A program made the position numbers and the translations under genes. From Leucosporidium creatinivorum (Eukaryota > Basidiomycota > Microbotryomycetes > Leucosporidiales > Leucosporidiaceae), in the NCBI GenBank assembly GCA_001600635.1, contig BCKL01000005.1, positions 1,142,540-1,206,539 of the forward strand: a stretch of 64,000 bases of DNA. The letters are read 5' to 3'. Of this stretch, positions 54,655 to 64,000 are shown one piece after another. The notes below the pieces were generated by a model. The model saw only the letters and a list, made by a program, of their open reading frames with translations. It made no database searches and was not told the origin of the DNA. Position 1 is the first letter of the stretch; each line of letters starts with the position of its first letter.

Positions 54655-57653
54655 CTACTTCCTCCCACCTCGCCTGCTCGCCTCCTGCTGCTCCTTGCGC
54701 CACCTCTTCCTCTCCAAGTCCTTCCTCGGCCTACCCTCTTCCACCTCCTTACTCCTCGCCACAGCGCCCTCATACATCTTGGTGATGCCCGTCACCGTTC
54801 GGACACCCTTGGAATCCTCGACGTTCTGCAGCCGCAGATGAAGGATCTTGATGTCGTTGAAGAGGATGCGAGGAGGCCGGTCGATCTCAGAGGAAGCGGT
54901 CGTTTCGGGGTAGAGGATGTTTGACATCTTAAGCGGTGAAGGGAGGTAGGGCAGGGAATTTGCGGCATGACGGTGCTGTTGGGCGTGGTACTGATGAGCC
55001 TCGGGTGGGTATGTCGCGATGAAGCGCTGGAGGAGAGCGAGGGCTTCATCGTTGGCGTAGTTTCTGGAGCGAGAGCGAAAGGCGGTCAGCGCCGAGCAGC
55101 CGAGCAAGAACAGAGCGAGCACTCACCTCGCCAGCACACGAACCATGCTACTCCACATCGCCGAGATGTTGTTCCCGCTCCGCCCCACCTGCTTCATGAC
55201 GCCGTGCTCCTCGACCTCACTCATCTGCCACACCTTCCACTCGGCGAACGTCTCCCTAGCGACCTTCAACGCCAGGTCCCTGTTCTTGGCCACCTCGCAC
55301 TTCTCCATCATCCGCTCAAACGCATGTCGGTTCTTCTGCACTCCCAGGCTTGTGTAGGCCGTGTCGAAGAAGTCGACCATCTCGGGGAAGGGAGCATGGT
55401 TGCCGAGGACGGAGAGGTAAGAGTTGAGGAGGAAGGGCGTTGGCAGGACGGCGGGGAACATGGAGAGGTAGGATGGAGGGGGACCGTCGGAGGAGGAAGG
55501 GAAAGCCTCGGCGCCGACGCATTGCATCATGAGGTTGCGAGCTTCGACGACGAGCTCGTCGGCGTTTTGAGGGAGTGGACCTGGGTAGAAGAGGGAGGAC
55601 TCGCCGAGGAGCTCGATGATGTCGGCGGTGGAAGAAGCCGTGCGCTCCTCGATGGGCGCGTTGGAGGTGGCCGGCGTGTCGACTGAGGGGTAAGAGGAAG
55701 GCTCGGGCGAGGCGACGTCCTCGGCGGGCGAATCGTCGGACGCAGCCGGCGGAGAGACCGTTGGCGTGCGAACTCGTCGCGCCGCGTTGTTCGACACAGG
55801 TGGCCTGTGTGATGCGTAGGTCTGGAAGACCAAGCCCATCGTATTCGAGTCCGGTGTCGAGTCGCCTCCAGTGCCGACCATCTTGACGAGCATCCACCTC
55901 GCCCTTGCCAGGTCTCCATGGCGCATCGCGCCCTCTAGTACCGCATGGAACGTATGTCTTGAAGGCATGACGTTCGTATCCAGCATCTGCCTCATCAACC
56001 TCAGCGCCTCGAAGTAATTCGGCTGCGAGCCTTCCTTCGCGCAAGCGCGGATGACGCCGTTGTAGGCTAACTCGGAGGGAGGAAGCTTATTGTCGACAGT
56101 CATCTCGATGAAGAGGTCGAGAGCGCGCTCCGGGCTGGGGTGAGGCCCTCGCGAGCAGGCTTGGATCATCTCCGAGTAGAGGGCCACGTCGGGGACGGGA
56201 TGCGAGACGAGCCGAGTATGGGCGTAGAGATCCCAGCCTCGACTGTAGAGATGGGGTGGGGAATCTGGTGCAAGGAGGGTGCGAATGACGTTGGTGTAGG
56301 TGGCGAGGAGGGGTGTGTGGCCGGTCGCCTCGAGCGAGTAGAGGTGCTTGAGAGCGAGCTCGGGACGCGCAGGAAGGAGGATCGAGAGGAGATAATGGTG
56401 GGAGGTGACCGACATGGGAAGGGAGTCTGCAGAGCTGCCGGTTAGCAGGGGATTCCCCACCGCGTCGAGCGAGCACTCACGCTCTTGGGCGAATTTGGCG
56501 AGGGTAAGAGCATCGCGAGTCCGGCCTTGCGCAGCGTAGAGAGCCAAGATGTCCGTAAGAACATCGCCATCCTCCATCAATGTCGATTTCTGGAGCACAA
56601 CACCACCGTCAGCTGCATATGGGAGTAAGAGGACGAGTCGTTTCGCACCTGCATGAGGCTGAGCCCTTGCAACACCGAGCTGATGCCGTCCTCTTCCTCA
56701 GCCTAAACGTTGTAGAACGATGTGTTAGCAGTGATCGGAATGCCGAGTTGAGCGAGCTACTCACCACGCTGAGCAGCAAATCTCTCCACTCCGAGTGGAC
56801 GACCAGGCCGAGCGGCACAGCGAGCTCCTCAACAGCTCCAGCCTCGGCATTGGGAGCGGCAGCGACTCCTTCTGCTGATTGATTAAGCTCCGCCAGCTTC
56901 CGGAGCAGCCTTCGAGGCGGGCTGGGCTCCACGACCGTGACCGCCGCTGCCGGAGCCTCGTCTCCGAGCGCCCTCTCTCCGCTATCCCGCTTCATCCGAG
57001 CCGAGAGCCTGCTTGATAGCGAGTCCTGCGTAGTTCTGCCATCCTCTGCGAGCTTGACCGCCTCCAATCGCTGCTCCAACTCGGCCAGTCGCTCCTCTCT
57101 GCCCTCCGCCTCGACAGCCGAAGAATCCTCCAGCAGCAGCGAGCTGGGAGCTGCCAGAGCAGGGGAGGCAAGCTCTGATGGAGGAGCATCTAGCAAGCCG
57201 CGGTACATGCTTTCCAGCTGCTCCTCGGTCAAGGGAGCGAGGCCTTCAGTGAGCTCCTGCAGCGCGCAAAAGCGAAGTAGCTGTCAGTCCGGTCCTGCAG
57301 TGCGCTAGAGGGTAGCAAAGACGCACCTCTGACGTTATACGCTTCTCCTTGAGCTCCAGGTTCCGCTCGAGGTTGCTAGCATGCTTCTCGGCGCCCTTTG
57401 CCTGCTCGAGCAGCTTCCTCTCTCCTCGAATTGACTGCTTCCGCTTGATCTTCTTGACCCGTTCGACAGCCTTCTCCCTGGCTAGCTTGATCCGCTGGCT
57501 GCTCCATGAGGTAGAAGAGGTCGAGAAGGGGTGAGAGGGGAGCTCGAGGTCTTTGCTCGAGCCGACGACGAAGGACAGCGCCAGCAGCGAGTGTTGAGCG
57601 TAGCGCAGGGCAGAGGGGCTCCCTGCGAGCAGTCGTCGAGGTGCCGAAAGCAT
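54655..57653 (-). CDS. Mitochondrial pentatricopeptide-repeat protein
   Basis: PPR proteins bind organelle RNA. The ATG at 57653 starts MLSAPRRLLAGSPSALRYAQ, a basic mitochondrial presequence. An in-frame ATG at 57800 would add 49 residues and hide it. A charged coiled stretch follows (RIKLAREKAVERVKKIKRKQ, KGAEKHASNLERNLELKEKR), then a Ser/Glu-rich region with REERLAELEQRLEAVKLAED. PPR-type helical pairs run through DVLTDILALYAAQGRTRDAL, LLATYTNVIRTLL, DVALYSEMIQACSRGPHPSP, LAYNGVIRACAKEGSQPNYF, RHTFHAVLEGAMRHGDLARA and NTMGLVFQTYASHR. Later come PFLLNSYLSVLGNHAPFPEM and RHAFERMMEKCEVAKNRDLA. The last exon is DIKILHLRLQNVEDSKGVRT and a basic tail (ERKRWRKEQQEASRRGGRK), stop at 54655. Length is about 850-900 residues. 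The target RNA is unknown. Confidence 0.82.
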
Positions 57654-57886
57654 ACCGAACGTTGGAGGTGTACAGACGAGGAAGGATGGCAGAAGAGCAA
57701 GGAGCTCAGCTCGCTTTCGCATTCGCTTCGCAAGCCGACCGAAGTCTCGCTCGAGGATGTAGTCGAGAAAAGGTCCATTACTGTAAGAGATGAGAAGCAT
57801 AGGCTATAACGAGTCCACCGAGTCCTAAAGTCAAATCTGAGCGAAACGAATGAATAGTGTCCAAACCCCCTCCTTCTCGAGCTCTC
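57654..57886. other. Spacer between the PPR and CAF120 genes
   Basis: About 230 bases between two minus-strand genes. It holds the PPR promoter and the CAF120 3' end. No distinct site was seen. Confidence 0.3.
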
Positions 57887-60800
57887 CTACTCCTCCCTAG
57901 CACCAGCCGATGCCTGAGGCTGACCGAGGTTCAGCGGCGAGCCGATCCTTCCATCCTCCGCAACCGAGTGGTCTCCCATGCCGTGCTGACCGCCGAACGA
58001 AGGTTGCTGGCCGTGACCGCCGAGCTGCGATCCGCCGAAGTGGTTCTGGTAGGGGTTGACCCCGTAAGGGCTGCCGGCGCCAAACTGCTGACCCATGAAG
58101 GGAGGAGCTTGGATAGGCGGCGAGGAGGGGTAGAAGGGAGCCTGGGAGAAGTTCATGGAGGGGTACTGGACGGCGCTGAGGGCAGGCGATCCTCCTGGCG
58201 AGGCGGAGGGGGGAGACGAGTAGGCGGCCATCGCCTGCATGTAGGCCGCTTGAGCGGCGGCTTGCGCTGCAGCTTGAGCGGCGTGTTGAGCAGCCATCAT
58301 CTGCTGCTGATGCTGCATCTGCGGAGGAGAGAGAAGCGAAGTGTCAGCTCATGTGCGCGAGAGAGGCGAGACGGGGAGACGGCGAGGCAAGCTTACATGA
58401 TCGACTCCTCCTCCAGGCGAGCTCGGTCCTGCACCTCCCATGGCACTTTGCGCCGGAGGCGGCGAGGAGGCAGGGGGCATGCCCATCTGCGATCCTCCCA
58501 TCGAAGGCGAGCCCATCTGCGGGAATCCCCCGTACCCTCCGCCGCCCATCATCCACGGGTTCCCTCCGTAGCCTCCCATCGTACCCATGCCCATCGATCC
58601 CATCGTGCCGTAGCCGCCGCCGAACTGAGCCGCCTGCATCATTTGCATCTGCATCTGCTGCTGCATGAACTGCTGCTGGGCGAGCTGCTGGCGCTGGAGG
58701 TCGTCAAGCTGCTTTTGCCGCTGTTAAAGAGCAGAGGAATGGTCAGACTCGGCAAACGGTAGAGCGACAGCGTCTGGACTCACCTGCTCGGCGAGCTTGC
58801 GCTCCCTCTGCTGCTCGGTGAGGGCTCGGCCGACACCTCCCGTCCGCTCCTTCTCGCGCTGATGCGAGGTGATGGCGCCGACGAGACCCGTCTGCGGTGG
58901 TGGAGGCTTCGAAGGAAGGCTGACGAGCGGTCCTCCAGTATCCCTCGCCTGGCTCTCCAAAGCCCGAGCCGAGCGCTCCTCCTTGTCAATGATGCCGGCG
59001 TGGAGCAGACCGTGAGGGCTGACGACGGGTCGGAGTTGAGGGGGCGCGGGCGACTCGCCGAGCATACGGAACTCGCCCTTGCTCGGCGAGGAAGGGAGAG
59101 GAGAGGCGTTGCTAGGCGACGGGAGAGGGGAGATGCGGTGGTCGGGCGAGGGGCCGTTCTCGTAGTACGAGCGGCGAGCCTCGTGCGGCGACATGCCTCC
59201 GATGGGACGAGGACCGGGTTGAAGCGAGTTGCGAGAAGAGAGATCCTGCTGAGACGAGGACGAGGTGGGATCTTGCCTCGCAGCCACGGGGCCGTCGTCG
59301 TCGTCGCTATCATCCTCCTCCTCCGCCTCGTCCTCGTCCTCGTCGCTGTCGACCCATGCGCGCTGCTTGCCCTTGTTGGCGGCTCCGGGAGCGCGTCCAG
59401 GCCGAGTGAGCGCGGCCTGCTGAGCCGCTTCGGCGAGCTTGGCGGCGGCGACGCGCTCTTCTGCGCGCTTGTTGGTGGCGAAGCTCGAGGGGAAGGAGGT
59501 TGGTGCAGCAGCCGCGGTAGCTGAGGAGGGAGCGGGAGCGGGAACTGCAGGCGAAGTCGGCGAAGCGACTTGCGAGTGGTTGGGCTGATCGGCGAGCACC
59601 TCGACGGCGGTCGAGTTGAGCGCAGGATTCTCATAGCCGTAGTGCTCGTCGGTCGTGGTGGCAGGGTTGAAAATACCACGCTTGGGAGGTCCGACGTGGA
59701 AGTTGGAGATGCGAGGAGCGATGGGCGAAGGCTCGGTCGACGACATAGTCCGAGGCGTGTCGGGAGGGGGAGATTCGGCGCGGTCGACGAAGTGCAGAGC
59801 GGCGAGGAGCTGTTCAGAGGCGGCGAGGTCAGTAATGTATTTCTTGAGTGTATTTCTTGAGAGCAAGGGACGACGTACATCAGAGTGGATGTTGTGGTCC
59901 TCGTCGTGACCGCCGTTGCGCGGCTGCTGATCAAAGCGAGGCGACGAAGCGTCCGACTGGGGTGACATGTGCGGCTCGGCAGCGGTAGGACGCGAAACGC
60001 TTGGTTGATCGAGCTGCTGCGGCTGAGCACGAGGCGACGATTCGGGAAGACTGGTCGTGTTGATGGTGGGCGAAGGACGGCGGTCGCGACCAGGCGACTT
60101 GGGAGGGATGAGAGGGCTTCCAATATGAGCGCCGGGATTGGGTGTCGTTTGCTGTCCGTCGAGCGTGGCGGTGTGTGCGCTGTTGGGACTGTCGGCCGCC
60201 TCGGCGTGATCGTTGCTAAACGTCTCCTGGTGCTGCTTGGGCGGCGAGAAGAGAGGCCGAGTGGTGTAAGGCGACTCGCCAGTTGGGCTGGGAGCGTCCA
60301 TCGTCTCGGGGCTGTCGACGACGTGGCCTTGGTGCGCTTGACCATCTCGGGTACCGAAAGAGCGAGCACTGTCGGCTGCCGAGACCTCCGAGGGTGCCGA
60401 ATTCGTCTGCTGCTGGACTGTCTCGAGCTGCTGGTGCGAAGGTACAGCAGCCGCCTCGGCCACTGGGGGTTCCTCCAATGCCGACCGCTCCGCCGAGTGG
60501 GGACGCTCGGAGTCGTGGAAAACCTGGTTCGGCTCGGGCTTCTTCTCGACAACGGGCTCCGGCTCGACGGGAGCAGCCTGCTGCTGACGGTGGTGGTCGG
60601 CGAGGTAGGCGAGTCCGACATCCGACCCACCGCGCTCCATTACGGGTGTGCCCGCTACGGTCGAGGGCGCGCCGGGGGAAGCGAGGGCGGCGTTCGAGCG
60701 AGAAGCATTCGAGACGTTGTAAGGCTGCGACTGCTCGTGGTGCTGACGATCGTTGTTGTAAGAGGCGGGAGCATTGTTGTAGGAGATGTGGGTGGCGGCG

Positions 60801-63800
60801 GCGGTGACTGCTGAGGCGGGCGTCTGCGGCATCGCCGAGTTGTCGTGCATGAGAGGCGTAGGACGCGAGTAGTTGGGCGAAGGAGGAGCATGCTGGGTTC
60901 CCGTCGAGGTGTTGATGGGGTTGAGAACGGGAGGAGTAGCGGTGTTGCGGTTGGCGCCAACGGGAGGAGGAGTCGGCTCGCGCGAGAGGTCTGACGAGAG
61001 GAAAGCGCTGTAGGTGTCGAGGTGCTCGCCGGTGCTGCTGAGCCTCCGCTCACCACGAGTCTGAGCTGGGTCGAGCCTTGACGATGTGCCCGAGGCTCCC
61101 CCGAGGTAGTCGGGCGTTCCTCCGTTCGAGCGAGCGAAATCCTGCGCCGGCTGAGTCTGGGGGTTGCGCTGATCCCAAGGGCGGCTCTGCTGCTCTTGCT
61201 GCTGCTGCCTCTGCTCCTCCTCGCGTTGTTGAAGCTCGTGCTGCTGTTGCTGTTCCCACTGCTCGCGTCCGAGGTCCCTCGGCGCGGCGACGGGAGGCTG
61301 CTCGGCGGCGTCCGAGACGACCGAGCCTTCTCCGATGGGCGGCAGGCTGAGCTTTGGGCTCTCGTTCCGCTGCTGGAAGCGGCGAGGGGGCTCCTGCTCC
61401 TCCGAGTCGTAGTCGCCGTTCTGCACCTTGAGAGGACCGGCCGACTCGACGGGGGCGAGTTGAGGCGCCGGGGCGGACGAGGCGGGGCGCTGAGCGGGAG
61501 AGTTGGAGCGAGAGTTGCCTGGGGGGCCGAGAGCGGCGGGGCGAACGCCTCGCATGCGATCAAAGAGGATGTCTGCGAGGGTGGAAAGGATCAGCTTTGG
61601 TAAGGTGTGCTTCGGCGAGCTGAACTGACTGTGGAAGACAGCGCGGATCGCCCGAGGGCGGGACTCGTTGATGTCGAGGTTGTCGACCACTGTGAGGAGG
61701 GAGCTAGTCAGCGAGACGAAGACGGGCAAGAGACCTGAGATACTCACGCTCGCGGTCCAGGAACTGGCGGTCGCGATGAGGACCGACGGGGAGGGCGAAG
61801 TACATCGAAGAAGGATCCCTGGGGTCGTAAGAGAAGGCGCGAGGGCGACCGTAGAGCTGTGAGACTCCAAAGGGTTAGCCGCGCTCTTCTTCGCTTCGAT
61901 GTGCCCAGAAACTCACCTTGAAGGCGTCTGAGAGGCCAACGATCCACTCGAGCATGCCTTGGTGATCTCCATCCTCGAGCATCATGAGCGCGTAGCCCTG
62001 CTTCTCAGCGCGACCGCCAACGCCCCATCCCATGCGGTAGCCGTCGTTGGGGTTGAGGAAGGTACCCTCGACCTTGAAGAGGGAAGCCTTGTTGATGAGC
62101 TTCTCGGCTTCGGGGTAGATGGCGGCGGCGTAGAAGACTACCGGAGGAGGGTTCGTCAGCGCCGCGCGAGAGGAGCCGAGAGGACGTGAGAACTCACTGT
62201 GCTGAGCAATGCAGAGCGGCAGCTCCTTCTTCGTAGGCTTCTCGCCGTAGAAAGCGATGGTCGAGTGCACTCCATCGCCCGGCAATCCCTCGACCGCCAC
62301 CGCCGTGGGCTCCTTCTTGCCGAAGCTCAGCAAGCTGGTCCGCTTAGCCTTCTTCGACTGGTCGGGCTTCGTTCCCGCCGCCTGCGCCGCCGTCGTTCCC
62401 CTCAGCACGACCGTCCAGATCCTCCTCCACTCGGTATCGCCAGGCAGGCGGACCTTCAACCAGCCTTCGAACTTGCCCTTCGAGGCGCCGCCGCTGGCAG
62501 TCGAGAGTCCAGCGTCGTAGCCGCCCCAGCCATTAGGCTTGGGCTCGCGAAGACCGAGAAGCGATCCCGTGTAGATCTCATTGCAGCGGGAGCGCTCCCA
62601 GCCGGCGAGGCGGATGGCGTTGATCCACATCTGCGGCGGGAGTAAGAGGTCAGCGAGATGCGAGTGAGAGCTAGGCGTACGAGATACTCACGGTGAGAGA
62701 TTGAAGGGAAGGGGCGCAGAAAACGAGACGGTTGAGGCCGGCCGAGTTGAGAGCGAACTGGAAGCTGGTGGGAGCGTTGCCATCGGGAGGAGGAGGGTAG
62801 GGGTGCAAGAAGGCGTCCGAGAGGTTGAGGTATTGAGGTGGGACCTGTGAGGTGACCACAAGTCAGTTCGAGGCAATTGAGACCCAAGAACCAAGCGAAG
62901 GAGCCCACAGTTCGGTTGTTGCGAGCAGCCTCGTCCATCTCGGCGGCGTTCCAGGTCGACATAATGGTGCCGCTGAGCTGAACGAACCACTTTGCCCATT
63001 CGTACTCGGGGTTGCCGTTGTGCTGTGGAGTAGAGCAAGTTAGCTCGCCGTCTCGTTGACTAGCGCCGAAGCTCACCGTCTTGCCGTCCGAGCCGACCTC
63101 AATCTTCTTCATGAGGAAGCCTGCAGGGTAAGGAACGTCAGCTCTGTATTCCGCTGTATCGAAGAACAGTCGACTAACCCTCAGCGTAGAACTTGCTGCT
63201 CTTGAGCAGGCCGACGGCCCTTCCGAGATCATGCAGCGGCTCTCCAGCGATGGTACTGGGCGCCCTCGGCAACGGAGGCTGCTGCTGCTGACCTCCCAGA
63301 CCAGCGGACGAAGTCGATCCGCGCCTGGTGGGAGGAGCGACGCCGCCGGAAGCTCGAGACTGCGAGTCATTGAGGTTGCTGGGGACCGAGGAAGGTTGAG
63401 TCGTCGCGGTGGGGGAGCGGTATGAGGAGGATTGCTGGGAAGGTGCAGGAGAGTGGTTGGACTCGGAGCGAGAGATGGAGGTGGGTCCGGAAGAGTAGTG
63501 CTGCTGAGAGGAGGGTGCGTGCTGAGGCTGTCCGCCGCCGCCTTGGCCGCTCAGCTGCTGCTGGTGTCCACCTTGGTAGGATCCGGGTCCTCCTCCCATG
63601 TAGCTCATCGGTCTTCCTCCTGCCGGACTAGCCCTGTTGCCCATCGACTGGGATTCGGGGCGCTGCTGGAACTGGTCGCGAGGAGGGGCAGCGCCTTGGT
63701 AGCGTTGCTGCTGCTCTTGAGGACGCTGCTGGTGCTCCTGACCGTACTGAGGCGATTGGGAGTGAGGTGGAGGCGAGTCGCGGTAGCCTCCTACACCGCC

Positions 63801-64000
63801 AGTCGCGCCAGCCAGCGGAGGCGAGACAGGATACGACGACGACGAGGGCTGCTGCTGCTGTTGTCCCCCGCCGTACTGCTGCTGTTGGGGATTAGGCTGC
63901 CCTCCCCCCTGGTAGTATTGCTGCTGCTGGTTCATATCGTCCAACAGCGTCGAATCGCGGCGGTAAGCGAGTTTGCTGACGGGCGGCAGAGGCTGCGAGA
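57887..64000 (-). CDS. CAF120: PH-domain protein of the CAF120/SKG3 family (5' partial)
   Basis: Yeast Caf120 associates with CCR4-NOT, and Skg3 is its bud-neck paralogue. The frame is still open at base 64000 (PVSKLAYRRDSTLLDDMNQQ), so the amino end lies outside. A Gln/Ser/Pro-rich arm precedes the PH region: KFYAEGFLMKKIEVGSDGKT, EYEWAKWFVQLSGTIMSTWN, FQFALNSAGLNRLVFCAPSL and MWINAIRLAGWERSRCNEIY. A second module reads GKFEGWLKVRLPGDTEWRRI then WTVVLRG, and YALMMLEDGDHQGMLEWIVG with LSDAFK. After ADILFDRMRGVRPAALGP comes a very long disordered arm (the large exon, about 61575-58780), with VDSDEDEDEAEEEDDSDDDD and Gln-rich helices (QKQLDDLQRQQLAQQQFMQQ), then Met/Gly-rich and Ala-rich tails. 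Stop at 57887-57889. More than 1,700 residues are visible. Confidence 0.85.

Noticed and set aside
58724-61870. A 1048-codon minus-strand frame starting MESHSSTVALAP
   Set aside because: Its first part is intron and neighbouring-exon sequence read in the wrong frame. The true exon starts near 61575 (ADILFDRMRG) as part of CAF120.

Overview
The window reads as a gene-dense, GC-rich nuclear segment of a basidiomycete fungus. The closest fit is a red-yeast-like member of Pucciniomycotina. Supporting signs are protein-coding genes cut by many 45-80 nt introns, GTGAGT/GTACGT-type donors, a very regular CTGAC/CTAAC branch site shortly before the 3' splice site, compact intergenic gaps, and fungal proteins such as DEF1, RSC4, PFA4, CAF120 and CAB2. 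Exon junctions were read by eye, so outer limits are firmer than internal splice sites. I could run no homology search.

Layout. 0.2-5.5 kb: a truncated amino-acid-permease fragment, CAB2 (coenzyme A synthesis), a mitochondrial-type RCC1-repeat protein and a small membrane protein. 5.5-9.9 kb: a poor region holding undetermined bases, a TOPO-cloning-site-like palindrome and no gene I can name. 10-19 kb: a two-finger C2H2 regulator, a MYND protein, the palmitoyltransferase PFA4 and the tandem-bromodomain RSC4-like protein. 19-26 kb: DEF1, then a damaged family-X DNA polymerase gene. 26-32 kb: two inverted GNAT paralogues on either side of the RING ligase MAG2/RNF10. 32-39 kb: a secreted GMC oxidoreductase, methylmalonate-semialdehyde dehydrogenase and an acidic orphan.

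39.8-54.5 kb: two clusters of one unclassified repeat family in opposite orientation. Each cluster lies directly upstream of a ribosomal protein gene (eL34 and uS9) and points into it. Between them lie MAP2, a WBP4-like splicing factor, an acidic orphan, GOS1 and an F-box-like protein. 54.6-64 kb: a mitochondrial PPR protein and CAF120, which runs off the right edge.

The genes are mostly unrelated housekeeping genes, not a pathway cluster. I found no clear new multi-gene system. The most notable points are the broken DNA polymerase X gene, the inverted repeats bracketing two ribosomal protein genes, a start codon split by an intron in the WBP4-like gene, the inverted GNAT pair, and the probable assembly or cloning artefact near 6.5 kb.
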